From positions 1,488,001 through 1,552,000 of the forward strand of contig JBAIAA010000653.1 in NCBI GenBank assembly GCA_037893245.1: a stretch of 64,000 nt of DNA. Reading direction: 5' to 3'. Source of the stretch: Crossaster papposus. Taxonomy: Eukaryota; Echinodermata; Asteroidea; Velatida; Solasteridae. A program made the translations under genes and the position numbers. Positions 48,193-61,418 of this stretch are shown here, piece by piece (the first letter of the stretch is position 1; every line of letters begins with the position of its first letter). Under the pieces are notes generated by a model. That model was not told the DNA's origin, made no database searches, and saw only the letters and a list, made by a program, of their open reading frames with translations.

Positions 48193-49906
48193 ATGCCCCG
48201 GGTGAAATTGCTAATTTTGCCATTCCTGGAGGCCCCCCTCTATCTCCTAACACCCAGCCCCTTCCCGGGGCATGCTTTCCTTCATTCCCTTATTTGTGGG
48301 CGGGGATTGTGTGCACAAACCTATGGCGAATTTGAAACGCGTGTGTTAACGTTAAAATGTTCAGAAAATCGAAATAAAATACTTACAAAGCATGCCCCGG
48401 GTCAAATTGCTAATTTTGCCATTCCTGGAGGCCCCCCTCTATCTCCTAACACCCAGCCCCTTCCCGGGGCATGCTTTCCTTCATGCCCTTATTTGTGGGC
48501 GGGGATTGTGTGCACAAACCTATGGCGAATTTGAAACGCGTGTGTTAACGTTACAATTTTCAGAAAATCGAAATAAAATACTAACAAAGCATGCCCCGGG
48601 TCAAATTGCTAATGTTGCCATTCCTGGAGGCCCCCCTCTATCTCCTAACACCCAGCCCCTTCCCGGGGCATGCTTTCCTTCATGCCCTTATTAATGGGCG
48701 GGGATTGTGTGCACAAACCTATGGCGAATTTGAAACGCGTGTGTTAACGTTAAAATGTTCAGAAGATCGAAATAAAATACTAACAAAGCATGCCCCGGGT
48801 CAACATGCCCTTATTTGTGGGCGGGGATTGTGTGCACAAACCTATGGCGAATTTGAAACGCGTGTGTTAACGTTAACATTTTCAGAAAATCGAAATAAAA
48901 TACTAACAAAGCATGCCCAGGGTCAAATTGCTAATTTTGCTATTCCTGGAGAACCCCCTCTATCTCCTAACACCCAGCCCCTTCCCGGAGCATGCTTTCC
49001 TTCATGCCCTTATTTGTGGGCGGGGATTGGTGCACAAACCTATGGCGAATTTGAAACGCGAGTGTTAACGTTAACATTTTCAGAAAATCGAAATAAAATA
49101 CTAACAAAGCATGCCCCGGGTCAAATTGCTAATTTTGCCATTCCTGGAGGCCCCCCTCTATCTCCTAACACCCAGCCCCTTCCCGGGGCATGCTTTCCTT
49201 CATGCCCTTATTTGTGGGCGGGGATTGTGTGCACAAACCTATGGCGAATTTGAAACGCGTGTGTTAACGTTACAATTTTCAGAAAATCGAAATAAAATAC
49301 TAACAAAGCATGCCCCGGGTCAAATTGCTAATTTTGCCATTCCTGGAGGCCCCCCTCTATCTCCTAACACACAGCCCCTTCCCGGGGCATGCTTTCCTTC
49401 ATGCCCTTATTTGTGGGCGGGGATTGTGTGCACAAACCTATGGCGAATTTGAAACGCGTGTGTTAACGTTAACATTTTCAGAAAAACCAAATAAAATACT
49501 AACAAAGCATGCCCCGGGTCAAATTGCTAATTTTGCCATTCCTGGAGGCCCCCCTCTATCTCCTAACACCCAGCCCCTTCCCGGGGCATGCCTTCCTTCA
49601 TTCCCTTATTTGTGGGCGGGGATTGTGTGCACAAACCTATGGCGAATTTGAAACGCTTGTGTTAACGTTAAAATCTTCAGAAAATCTAAATAAAATACTA
49701 ACAAAGCATGCCCCGGGTCAAATTGCTAATTTTGCCATTCCTGGAGGCCCCCCTCTATCTCCTAACACCCAGCCCCTTCCCGGGGCATGCTTTCCTTCAT
49801 GCCCTTATTTGTGGGCGGGGATTGTGTGCACAAACCTATGGCGAATTTGAAACGCGTGTGTTAACGTTAACATTTTCAGAAAATCGAAATAAAATACTAA
49901 CAAAGC
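48193..49906 (+). repeat. 1,714-bp 9-mer higher-order unit, copy 1
   Basis: It begins with CCGGGTGAAATT/TTCATTCCC, then units with ATACTTAC, ATGTTGCC/TTATTAATGGG, the 123-bp truncated unit (48,790), GGAGAACCCC with GATTGGTGC and CGCGAGTG (48,913), ACACACAGCC (49,310) and CATGCCTTCC/AAACGCTTGTG/AAATCTTC (49,509). The length is 9 x 199 - 76 - 1. Confidence 0.85.
48790..48912 (+). repeat. 123-bp truncated monomer 1
   Basis: Positions 1-14 (ATGCCCCGGGTCAA) join position 91 (CATGCCC) between 48,803 and 48,804. This deletes 76 bp: the spacer and the whole right arm. I see no microhomology at the junction. The preceding unit carries TTATTAATGGG in all four cases. Confidence 0.93.
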
Positions 49907-51222
49907 ATGCCCCGGGTGAAATTGCTAATTTTGCCATTCCTGGAGGCCCCCCTCTATCTCCTAACACCCAGCCCCTTCCCGGGGCATGCTTTCCTTCATT
50001 CCCTTATTTGTGGGCGGGGATTGTGTGCACAAACCTATGGCGAATTTGAAACGCGTGTGTTAACGTTAAAATGTTCAGAAAATCGAAATAAAATACTTAC
50101 AAAGCATGCCCCGGGTCAAATTGCTAATTTTGCCATTCCTGGAGGCCCCCCTCTATCTCCTAACACCCAGCCCCTTCCCGGGGCATGCTTTCCTTCATGC
50201 CCTTATTTGTGGGCGGGGATTGTGTGCACAAACCTATGGCGAATTTGAAACGCGTGTGTTAACGTTACAATTTTCAGAAAATCGAAATAAAATACTAACA
50301 AAGCATGCCCCGGGTCAAATTGCTAATGTTGCCATTCCTGGAGGCCCCCCTCTATCTCCTAACACCCAGCCCCTTCCCGGGGCATGCTTTCCTTCATGCC
50401 CTTATTAATGGGCGGGGATTGTGTGCACAAACCTATGGCGAATTTGAAACGCGTGTGTTAACGTTAAAATGTTCAGAAGATCGAAATAAAATACTAACAA
50501 AGCATGCCCCGGGTCAACATGCCCTTATTTGTGGGCGGGGATTGTGTGCACAAACCTATGGCGAATTTGAAACGCGTGTGTTAACGTTAACATTTTCAGA
50601 AAATCGAAATAAAATACTAACAAAGCATGCCCAGGGTCAAATTGCTAATTTTGCTATTCCTGGAGAACCCCCTCTATCTCCTAACACCCAGCCCCTTCCC
50701 GGAGCATGCTTTCCTTCATGCCCTTATTTGTGGGCGGGGATTGGTGCACAAACCTATGGCGAATTTGAAACGCGAGTGTTAACGTTAACATTTTCAGAAA
50801 ATCGAAATAAAATACTAACAAAGCATGCCCCGGGTCAAATTGCTAATTTTGCCATTCCTGGAGGCCCCCCTCTATCTCCTAACACCCAGCCCCTTCCCGG
50901 GGCATGCTTTCCTTCATGCCCTTATTTGTGGGCGGGGATTGTGTGCACAAACCTATGGCGAATTTGAAACGCGTGTGTTAACGTTAACATTTTCAGAAAA
51001 ACCAAATAAAATACTAACAAAGCATGCCCCGGGTCAAATTGCTAATTTTGCCATTCCTGGAGGCCCCCCTCTATCTCCTAACACCCAGCCCCTTCCCGGG
51101 GCATGCCTTCCTTCATTCCCTTATTTGTGGGCGGGGATTGTGTGCACAAACCTATGGCGAATTTGAAACGCTTGTGTTAACGTTAAAATCTTCAGAAAAT
51201 CTAAATAAAATACTAACAAAGC
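49907..51222 (+). repeat. Copy 2 of the 1,714-bp unit, lacking one monomer
   Basis: The match to copy 1 holds at +1,714 up to the unit at 50,825. After that the shared states lie at +1,515. The unit at 50,825 starts like 49,111 but ends like 49,310 (AAAAACCAAAT), and the ACACACAGCC state is missing. One monomer was therefore lost between two neighbouring units. Confidence 0.85.
50504..50626 (+). repeat. 123-bp truncated monomer 2
   Basis: The junction is identical to that at 48,803, here between 50,517 and 50,518. It lies in copy 2 of the 1,714-bp unit. Confidence 0.93.
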
Positions 51223-51421
51223 ATGCCCCGGGTCAAATTGCTAATTTTGCCATTCCTGGAGGCCCCCCTCTATCTCCTAACACCCAGCCCCTTCCCGGGG
51301 CATGCTTTCCTTCATGCCCTTATTTGTGGGCGGGGATTGTGTGCACAAACCTATGGCGAATTTGAAACGCGTGTGTTAACGTTACAATTTTCAGAAAATC
51401 TAAATAAAATACTAACAAAGC

Positions 51422-53530
51422 ATGCCCCGGGTCAAATTGCTAATGTTGCCATTCCTGGAGGCCCCCCTCTATCTCCTAACACCCAGCCCCTTCCCGGGGC
51501 ATGCTTTCCTTCATGCCCTTATTTGTGGGCGGGGATTGTGTGCACAAACCTATGGCGAATTTGAAACGCGTGTGTTAACGTTACAATTTTCAGAAGATCG
51601 AAATAAAATACTAACAAAGCATGCCCCGGGTCAAATTGCTAATTTTGCCATTCCTGGAGGCCCCCCTCTATCTCCTAACACCCAGCCCCTTCCCGGGGCA
51701 TGCTTTCCTTCATGCCCTTATTTGTGGGCGGGGATTGTGTGCACAAACCTATGGCGAATTTGAAACGCGTGTGTTAACGTTAACATTTTCAGAAAATCGA
51801 AATAAAATACTAACAAAGCATGCCCCTGGTCAAATTGCAAATTTTGCCATTCCTGGAGGCCCCCCTCTATCTCCTAACACCCAGCCCCTGCCCGGGGCAT
51901 GCTTTCCTTCATGCCCTTATTTGTGGGCGGGGATTGTGTGCACAAACCTATGGCGAATTTGAAACGCGTGTGTTAACGTTAACATTTTCAGAAAATCGAA
52001 ATAAAATACTAACAAAGCATGCCCGGGTCAAATTGCTAATTGTGCCATTCCTGGAGGCCCCCCTCTATCTCCTAACACCCAGCCCCTTCCCGGGGCATGC
52101 TTTCCTTCATGCCCTTATTTGTGGGCGGGGATTGTGTGCACAAACCTATGGCGCATTTGAAACGCGTGTGTTAACGTTAACATTTTCAGAAAATCGAAAT
52201 AAAATACTAACAAAGCATGCCCCGGGTCAAATTGCTAATTTTGCCATTCCTGGAGGCCCCCCTATATCTCCTAACACCCAGCCCCTTCCCGGGGCATGCT
52301 TTCCTTCATGCCCTTATTTGTGGGCGGGGATTGTGTGCACAAACCTATGGCGCATTTGAAACGCGTGTGTTAACGTTAACATTTTCAGAAAATCGAAATA
52401 AAATACTAACAAAGCATGCCCCGGGGTCAAATTGCTAATTTTGCCATTCCTGGAGGCCCCCCTCTATCTCCTAACACCCAGCCCCTTCCCGGGGCATGCT
52501 TTCCTTCAGGCCCTTATTTGTGGGCGGGGATTGTGTGCACAAACCTATGGCGAATTTGAAACGCGTGTGTTAACGTTAAAATTTTCAGAAGGTCGAAATA
52601 AAATACTAACAAAGCATGCCCCGGGTCAAATTGCTAATTTTGCCATTCCTGGAGGCCCCCCTCTATCTCCTAACACCCAGCCCCTTCCCGGGGCATGCTT
52701 TCCTTCATGCCCTTATTTGTGGGCGGGGATTGTGTGCACAAACCTATGGCGAATTTGAAACGCGTGTGTTAACGTTAACATTTTCAGAAAATCGAAATAA
52801 AATACTAACAAAGCATGCCCCTGGTCAAATTGCTAATTTTGCCATTCCTGGAGGCCCCCCTCTATCTCCTAACACCCAGCCCCTTCCCGGGGCATGCTTT
52901 CCTTCATGCCCTTATTTGTGGGCGGGGATTGTGTGCACAAACCTATGGCGGATTTGAAACGCGTGTGTTAACGTTAACATTTTCAGAAAATCGAAATAAA
53001 ATACTAACAAAGCATGCCCAGGGTCAAATTGCTAATTTTGCCATTCCTGGAGGCCCCCCTCTATCTCCTAACACCCAGCCGCTTCCCGCAGCATGCTTTC
53101 CTTCATGCCCTTATTTGTGGGCGGGGATTGTGTGCACAAACCTATGGCGAATTTGAAACGCGCGTGTTAACGTTAACATTTTCAGAAAATCGAAATAAAA
53201 TACTAACAAAGCATGCCCCGGGTCAAATTGCTAATTTTGCCATTCCTGGAGGCCCCCCTCTATCTCCTAACACCCAGCCCCTTCCCGGGGCATGCTTTTC
53301 TTCATGCCCTTAATTGTGGGCGGGGATTGTGTGCACAAACCTATGGCGAATTTGAAACGCGTGTGTTAACGTTAACATTTTCAGAAAATCGAAATAAAAT
53401 ACTAACAAAGCATGTCCCTGGTCAAATTGCTAATTTTGCCATTTCTGGAGGCCCCCCCTTTATCTCCTAACACCCAGCCCCTTCCCGGGGCATGCTTTCC
53501 TTCATGCCCTTATTTGTGGGCGGGGATTGT
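51422..53530 (+). repeat. ~2.1-kb block shared with 58,434-60,540
   Basis: The offset is 7,012 bp. The shared order is ATGTTGCC, consensus, CCCCTGG with TTGCAAATTTT, a 198-bp GCCCGGG unit with GGCGCAT, consensus, CCCCGGGGTC/TTCAGGCC, consensus, CCCCTGG with GGCGGATTT, CCCAGGG/CCCGCAGC, CTTAATTG, GTCCCTGG. Differences include CTGCCCGGG here and CCTATATC at 52,263. Confidence 0.8.
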
Positions 53531-53810
53531 GTGCACAAACCTATAGCGAATTTGAAACGCGTGTGTTAACGTTAAAATGTTCAGAAAATCGAAATAAAAT
53601 ACTAACAAAGCATGCCCAGGGTCAAATTGCTAATTTTGCCATTCCTGGAGGCCCCCCTCTATCTCCTAACACCCAGCCCCTTCCCGGGGCATGCTTTCCT
53701 TCATGCCCTTATTTGTGGGCGGGGATTGTGTGCACAAACCTATGGCGAATTTGAAACGCGTGTGTTAACGTTACAATTTTCAGAAAATCGAAATAAAATA
53801 CTAACAAAGC

Positions 53811-56719
53811 ATGCCCCGGGTCAAATTGCTAATGTTGCCATTCCTGGAGGCCCCCCTCTATCTCCTAACACCCAGCCCCTTCCCGGGGCATGCTTTCCTT
53901 CATGCCCTTATTAATGGGCGGGGATTGTGTGCACAAACCTATGGCGAATTTGAAACGCGTGTGTTAACGTTAAAATGTTCAGAAGATCGAAATAAAATAC
54001 TAACAAAGCATGCCCCGGGTCAACATGCCCTTATTTGTGGGCGGGGATTGTGTGCACAAACCTATGGCGAATTTGAAACGCGTGTGTTAACGTTAACATT
54101 TTCAGAAAATAGAAATAAAATACTAACAAAGCATGCCCCTGGTCAAATTGCTAATTTTGCCATTCCTGGAGGCCCCCCTCTATCTCCTAACACCCAGCCC
54201 CTTCCCGGGGCATGCTTTCCTTCATGCCCTTATTTGTGGGCGGGGATTGTGTGCACAAACCTATGGCGAATTTGAAACGCGTGTGTTAACGTTAAATTTT
54301 TCAGAAAATCGAAATAAAATACTAACAAAGCATGCCCAGGGTCAAATTGCTAATTTTGCCATTCCTGGAGGCCCCCCTCTATCTCCTAACACCCAGCCCC
54401 TTCCCGGAGCATGCTTTCCTTCATGCCCTTATTTGTGGGCGGGGATTGGTGCACAAACCTATGGCGAATTTGAAACGCGAGTGTTAACGTTAACATTTTC
54501 AGAAAATCGAAATAAAATACTAACAAAGCATGCCCCTGGTCAAATTGCTAATTTTGCCATTCCTGGAGGCCCCCCTCTATCTCCTAACACCCAGCCCCTT
54601 CCCGGGGCATGCTTTCCTTCATGCCCTTATTTGTGGGCGGGGATTGTGTGCACAAACCTATGGCCAATTTGAAACGCGTGTGTTAACGTTAACATTTTCA
54701 GAAAATCGAAATAAAATACTAACAAAGCATGCCCCGGGTCAAATTGCTAATTTTGCCATTCCTGGAGGCCCCCCTCTATCTCCTAACACCCAGCCCCTTC
54801 CCGGGGCATGCTTTCCTTCATCCTCTTATTTGTGGGCGGGGATTGTGTGCACAAACCTATGGCGAATTTGAAACGCGTGTGTTAACGTTACAATTTTCAG
54901 AAAATCGAAATAAAATACTAACAAAGCATGCCCCGGGTCAAATTGCTAATTTTGCCATTCCTGGAGGCCCCCCTCTATCTCCTAACACACAGCCCCTTCC
55001 CGGGGCATGCTTTCCTTCATGCCCTTATTTGTGGGCGGGGATTGTGTGCACAAACCTATGGCGAATTTGAAACGCGTGTGTTAACGTTAACATTTTCAGA
55101 AAATCGAAATAAAATACTAACAAAGCATGCCCCGGGTCAAATTGCTAATTTTGCCATTCCTGGAGGCCCCGCTCTATCTCCTAACACCCAGCCCCTTCCC
55201 GGGGCATGCCTTCCTTCATTCCCTTATTTGTGGGCGGGGATTGTGTGCACAAACCTATGGCGAATTTGAAACGCGTGTGTTAACGTTAAAATCTTCAGAA
55301 AATCTAAATAAAATACTAACAAAGCATGCCCCGGGTCAAATTGCTAATTTTGCCATTCCTGGAGGCCCCCCTCTATCTCCTAACACCCAGCCCCTTCCCG
55401 GGGCATGCTTTCCTTCATGCCCTTAATTTGTGGGCGGGGATTGTGTGCACAAACCTATGGCGAATTTGAAACGCGTGTGTTAACGTTACAATTTTCAGAA
55501 AATCGAAATAAAATACTAACAAAGCATGCCCCGGGTCAAATTGCTAATGTTGCCATTCCTGGAGGCCCCCCTCTATCTCCTAACACCCAGCCCCTTCCCG
55601 GGGCATGCTTTCCTTCATGCCCTTATTTGTGGGCGGGGATTGTTTGCACAAACCTATGGCGAATTTGAAACGCGTGTGTTAACGTTAAAATTTTCAGAAG
55701 ATCGAAATAAAATACTAACAAAGCATGCCCCGGGTCAAATTGCTAATTTTGCCATTCCTGGAGGCCCCCCTCTATCTCCTAACACCCAGCCCCTTCCCGG
55801 GGCATGCTTTCCTTCATGCCCTTATTTGTGGGCGGGGATTGTGTGCACAAACCTATGGCGAATTTGAAACGCGTGTGTTAACGTTAACATTTTCAGAAAA
55901 TCGAAATAAAATACTAACAAAGCATGCCCCTGGTCAAATTGCAAATTTTGCCATTCCTGGAGGCCCCCCTCTATCTCCTAACACCCAGCCCCTTCCCGGG
56001 GCATGCTTTCCTTCATGCCCTTATTTGTGGGCGGGGATTGTGTGCACAAACCTATGGCGAATTTGAAACGCGTGTGTTAACGTTAACATTTTCAGAAAAT
56101 CGAAATAAAATACTAACAAAGCATGCCCGGGTCAAATTGCTAATTGTGCCATTCCTGGAGGCCCCCCTCTATCTCCTAACACCCAGCCCCTTCCCGGGGC
56201 ATGCTTTCCTTCATGCCCTTATTTGTGGGCGGGGATTGTGTGCACAAACCTATGGCGCATTTGAAACGCGTGTGTTAACGTTAACATTTTCAGAAAATCG
56301 AAATAAAATACTAACAAAGCATGCCCCGGGTCAAATTGCTAATTTTGCCATTCCTGGAGGCCCCCCTCTATCTCCTAACACCCAGCCCCTTCCCGGGGCA
56401 TGCTTTCCTTCATGCCCTTATTTGTGGGCGGGGATTGTGTGCACAAACCTATGGCGAATTTGAAACGCGTGTGTTAACGTTACAATTTTCAGAAAATCGA
56501 AATAAAATACTAACAAAGCATGCCCCGGGGTCAAATTGCTAATTTTGCCATTCCTGGAGGCCCCCCTCTATCTCCTAACACCCAGCCCCTTCCCGGGGCA
56601 TGCTTTCCTTCAGGCCCTTATTTGTGGGCGGGGATTGTGTGCACAAACCTATGGCGAATTTGAAACGCGTGTGTTAACGTTAAAATTTTCAGAAGGTCGA
56701 AATAAAATACTAACAAAGC
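53811..56719 (+). repeat. 2,909-bp 15-mer higher-order unit, copy 1
   Basis: Fifteen monomers including truncated unit 3, the GATTGGTGC/CGCGAGTG 198-bp unit (54,332), ACACACAGCC (54,928), CATGCCTTCC/AAATCTTC/ATCTAAAT (55,127), CTTAATTTG with +1 (55,326), GTTTGCAC (55,526) and the GCCCGGG and CCCCGGGGTC units. The length is 15 x 199 - 76. Confidence 0.87.
54010..54132 (+). repeat. 123-bp truncated monomer 3
   Basis: Same junction, between 54,023 and 54,024. The AT-rich end carries AATAGAAAT. It lies in copy 1 of the 2,909-bp unit. Confidence 0.93.
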
Positions 56720-59627
56720 ATGCCCCGGGTCAAATTGCTAATTTTGCCATTCCTGGAGGCCCCCCTCTATCTCCTAACACCCAGCCCCTTCCCGGGGCAT
56801 GCTTTCCTTCATGCCCTTATTAATGGGCGGGGATTGTGTGCACAAACCTATGGCGAATTTGAAACTCGTGTGTTAACGTTAAAATGTTCAGAAGATCGAA
56901 ATAAAATACTAACAAAGCATGCCCCGGGTCAACATGCCCTTATTTGTGGGCGGGGATTGTGTGCACAAACCTATGGCGAATTTGAAACGCGTGTGTTAAC
57001 GTTAACATTTTCAGAAAATAGAAATAAAATACTAACAAAGCATGCCCCTGGTCAAATTGCTAATTTTGCCATTCCTGGAGGCCCCCCTCTATCTCCTAAC
57101 ACCCAGCCCCTTCCCGGGGCATGCTTTCCTTCATGCCCTTATTTGTGGGCGGGGATTGTGTGCACAAACCTATGGCGAATTTGAAACGCGTGTGTTAACG
57201 TAAAATTTTTCAGAAAATCGAAATAAAATACTAACAAAGCATGCCCAGGGTCAAATTGCTAATTTTGCCATTCCTGGAGGACCCCCTCTATCTCCTAACA
57301 CCCAGCCCCTTCCCGGAGCATGCTTTCCTTCATGCCCTTATTTGTGGGCGGGGATTGGTGCACAAACCTATGGCGAATTTGAAACGCGAGTGTTAACGTT
57401 AACATTTTCAGAAAATCGAAATAAAATACTAACAAAGCATGCCCCGGGTCAAATTGCTAATTTTGCCATTCCTGGAGGCCCCCTCTATCTCCTAACACCC
57501 AGCCCCTTCCCGGGGCATGCTTTCCTTCATGCCCTTATTTGTGGGCGGGGATTGTGTGCACAAACCTATGGTGAATTTGAAACGCGTGTGTTAACGTTAA
57601 CATTTTCAGAAAATCGAAATAAAATACTAACAAAGCATGCCCCGGGTCAAATTGCTAATTTTGCCATTCCTGGAGGCCCCCCTCTATCTCCTAACACCCA
57701 GCCCCTTCCCGGGGCATGCTTTCCTTCATGCCCTTATTTGTGGGCGGGGATTGTGTGCACAAACCTATGGCGAATTTGAAACGCGTGTGTTAACGTTACA
57801 ATTTTCAGAAAATCGAAATAAAATACTAACAAAGCATGCCCCGGGTCAAATTGCTAATTTTGCCATTCCTGGAGGCCCCCCTCTATCTCCTAACACACAG
57901 CCCCTTCCCGGGGCATGCTTTCCTTCATGCCCTTATTTGTGGGCGGGGATTGTGTGCACAAACCTATGGCGAATTTGAAACGCGTGTGTTAACGTTAACA
58001 TTTTCAGAAAATCGAAATAAAATACTAACAAAGCATGCCCCGGGTCAAATTGCTAATTTTGCCATTCCTGGAGGCCCCCCTCTATCTCCTAACACCCAGC
58101 CCCTTCCCGGGGCATGCCTTCCTTCATTCCCTTATTTGTGGGCGGGGATTGTGTGCACAAACCTATGGCGAATTTGAAACGCGTGTGTTAACGTTAAAAT
58201 CTTCAGAAAATCTAAATAAAATACTAACAAAGCATGCCCCGGGTCAAATTGCTAATTTTGCCATTCCTGGAGGCCCCCCTCTATCTCCTAACACCCAGCC
58301 CCTTCCCGGGGCATGCTTTCCTTCATGCCCTTAATTTGTGGGCGGGGATTGTGTGCACAAACCTATGGCGAATTTGAAACGCGTGTGTTAACGTTACAAT
58401 TTTCAGAAAATCGAAATAAAATACTAACAAAGCATGCCCCGGGTCAAATTGCTAATGTTGCCATTCCTGGAGGCCCCCCTCTATCTCCTAACACCCAGCC
58501 CCTTCCCGGGGCATGCTTTCCTTCATGCCCTTATTTGTGGGCGGGGATTGTTTGCACAAACCTATGGCGAATTTGAAACGCGTGTGTTAACGTTAAAATT
58601 TTCAGAAGATCGAAATAAAATACTAACAAAGCATGCCCCGGGTCAAATTGCTAATTTTGCCATTCCTGGAGGCCCCCCTCTATCTCCTAACACCCAGCCC
58701 CTTCCCGGGGCATGCTTTCCTTCATGCCCTTATTTGTGGGCGGGGATTGTGTGCACAAACCTATGGCGAATTTGAAACGCGTGTGTTAACGTTAACATTT
58801 TCAGAAAATCGAAATAAAATACTAACAAAGCATGCCCCTGGTCAAATTGCAAATTTTGCCATTCCTGGAGGCCCCCCTCTATCTCCTAACACCCAGCCCC
58901 TTCCCGGGGCATGCTTTCCTTCATGCCCTTATTTGTGGGCGGGGATTGTGTGCACAAACCTATGGCGAATTTGAAACGCGTGTGTTAACGTTAACATTTT
59001 CAGAAAATCGAAATAAAATACTAACAAAGCATGCCCGGGTCAAATTGCTAATTGTGCCATTCCTGGAGGCCCCCCTCTATCTCCTAACACCCAGCCCCTT
59101 CCCGGGGCATGCTTTCCTTCATGCCCTTATTTGTGGGCGGGGATTGTGTGCACAAACCTATGGCGCATTTGAAACGCGTGTGTTAACGTTAACATTTTCA
59201 GAAAATCGAAATAAAATACTAACAAAGCATGCCCCGGGTCAAATTGCTAATTTTGCCATTCCTGGAGGCCCCCCTCTATCTCCTAACACCCAGCCCCTTC
59301 CCGGGGCATGCTTTCCTTCATGCCCTTATTTGTGGGCGGGGATTGTGTGCACAAACCTATGGCGAATTTGAAACGCGTGTGTTAACGTTACAATTTTCAG
59401 AAAATCGAAATAAAATACTAACAAAGCATGCCCCGGGGTCAAATTGCTAATTTTGCCATTCCTGGGGGCCCCCCTCTATCTCCTAACACCCAGCCCCTTC
59501 CCGGGGCATGCTTTCCTTCAGGCCCTTATTTGTGGGCGGGGATTGTGTGCACAAACCTATGGCGAATTTGAAACGCGTGTGTTAACGTTAAAATTTTCAG
59601 AAGGTCGAAATAAAATACTAACAAAGC
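56720..59627 (+). repeat. 2,908-bp 15-mer higher-order unit, copy 2
   Basis: Same order as copy 1. It is 1 bp shorter because the unit at 57,439 has GGCCCCCTC. Private changes include AAACTCGTG (56,864), ACGTAAAATT (57,199), GGAGGACCCC (57,278), GGTGAATTT (57,570) and CCTGGGGGCC (59,461). Confidence 0.87.
56919..57041 (+). repeat. 123-bp truncated monomer 4
   Basis: Same junction, between 56,932 and 56,933, and also with AATAGAAAT. It lies in copy 2 of the 2,909-bp unit. Confidence 0.93.
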
Positions 59628-61418
59628 ATGCCCCGGGTCAAATTGCTAATTTTGCCATTCCTGGAGGCCCCCCTCTATCTCCTAACACCCAGCCCCTTCC
59701 CGGGGCATGCTTTCCTTCATGCCCTTATTTGTGGGCGGGGATTGTGTGCACAAACCTATGGCGAATTTGAAACGCGTGTGTTAACGTTAACATTTTCAGA
59801 AAATCGAAATAAAATACTAACAAAGCATGCCCCTGGTCAAATTTCTAATTTTGCCATTCCTGGAGGCCCCCCTCTATCTCCTAACACCCAGCCTCTTCCC
59901 GGGGCATGCTTTCCTTCATGCCCTTATTTGTGGGCGGGGATTGTGTGCACAAACCTATGGCGGATTTGAAACGCGTGTGTTAACGTTAACATTTTCAGAA
60001 AATCAAAATAAAATACTAACAAAGCATGCCCAGGGTCAAATTGCTAATTTTGCCATTCCTGGAGGCCCCCCTCTATCTCCTAACACCCAGCCGCTTCCCG
60101 CAGCATGCTTTCCTTCATGCCCTTATTTGTGGGCGGGGATTGTGTGCACAAACCTATGGCGAATTTGAAACGCGTGTGTTAACGTTAAAATTTTCAGAAA
60201 ATCGAAATAAAATACTAACAAAGCATGCCCCGGGTCAAATTGCTAATTTTGCCATTCCTGGAGGCCCCCCTCTATCTCCTAACACCCAGCCCCTTCCCGG
60301 GGCATGCTTTTCTTCATGCCCTTAATTGTGGGCGGGGATTGTGTGCACAAACCTATGGCGAATTTGAAACGCGTGTGTTAACGTTAACATTTTCAGAAAA
60401 TCGAAATAAAATACTAACAAAGCATGTCCCTGGTCAAATTGCTAATTTTGCCATTTCTGTAGGCCCCCCTCTATCTCCTAACACCCAGCCCCTTCCTGGG
60501 GCATGCTTTCCTTCATGCCCTTATTTGTGGGCGGGGATTGTGTGCACAAACCTATGGCGAATTTGAAACGCGTGTGTTAACGTTAAAATGTTCAGAAAAT
60601 CGAAATAAAATACTAACAAAGCATGCCCCGGGTCAAATTGCTAATTTTGCCATTCCTGGAGGCCCCCCTCTATCTCCTAACACCCAGCCCCTTCCCGGGG
60701 CATGCTTTCCTTCATTCCCTTATTTGTGGGCGGAGATTGTGTGCACAAACCTATGGCGAATTTGAAACGCGTGTGTTAACGTTAAAATTTTCAGAAAATC
60801 GAAATAAAATACTAACAAAGCATGCCCCGGGTCAAATTGCTAATTTTGCCATTCCTGGAGGCCCCCCTCTATCTCCTAACACCCAGCCCCTTCCCGGGGC
60901 ATGCTTTTCTTCATGCCCTTAATTGTGGGCGGGGATTGTGTGCACAAACCTATGGCGAATTTGAAACGCGTGTGTTAACGTTAAAATGTTCAGAAAATCG
61001 AAATAAAATACTAACAAAGCATGCCCAGGGTCAAATTGCTAATTTTGCCATTCCTGGAGGCCCCCCTCTATCTCCTAACACCCAGCCCCTTCCCGGAGCA
61101 TGCTTTCCTTCATGCCCTTATTTGTGGGCGGGGATTGTGTGCACAAACCTATGGCGAATTTGAAACGCGTGTGTTAACGTTAACATTTTCAGAAAATCGA
61201 AATAAAATACTAACAAAGCATGCCCCGGGTCAAATTGCTAATTTTGCCATTCCTGGAGGCCCCCCTCTATCTCCTAACACCCAGCCCCTTCCCGGGGCAT
61301 GCTTTCCTTCATTCCCTTATTTGTGGGCGGGGATTGTGTGCACAAACCTATGGCGAATTTGAAACGCGTGTGTTAACGTTAAAATGTTCAGAAAATCGAA
61401 ATAAAATACTAACAAAGC
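59628..61418 (+). repeat. Nine monomers between the 15-mer and 4-mer blocks
   Basis: The first five units continue the order of 52,616-53,412 (+7,012). They are followed by units with TTCATTCCC (60,623 and 61,220), CTTAATTG (60,822) and CGGAGCATG (61,021). Private states include CAAATTTCTAA, GCCTCTTCC, TTTCTGTAGG and GGCGGAGATT. Confidence 0.75.
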
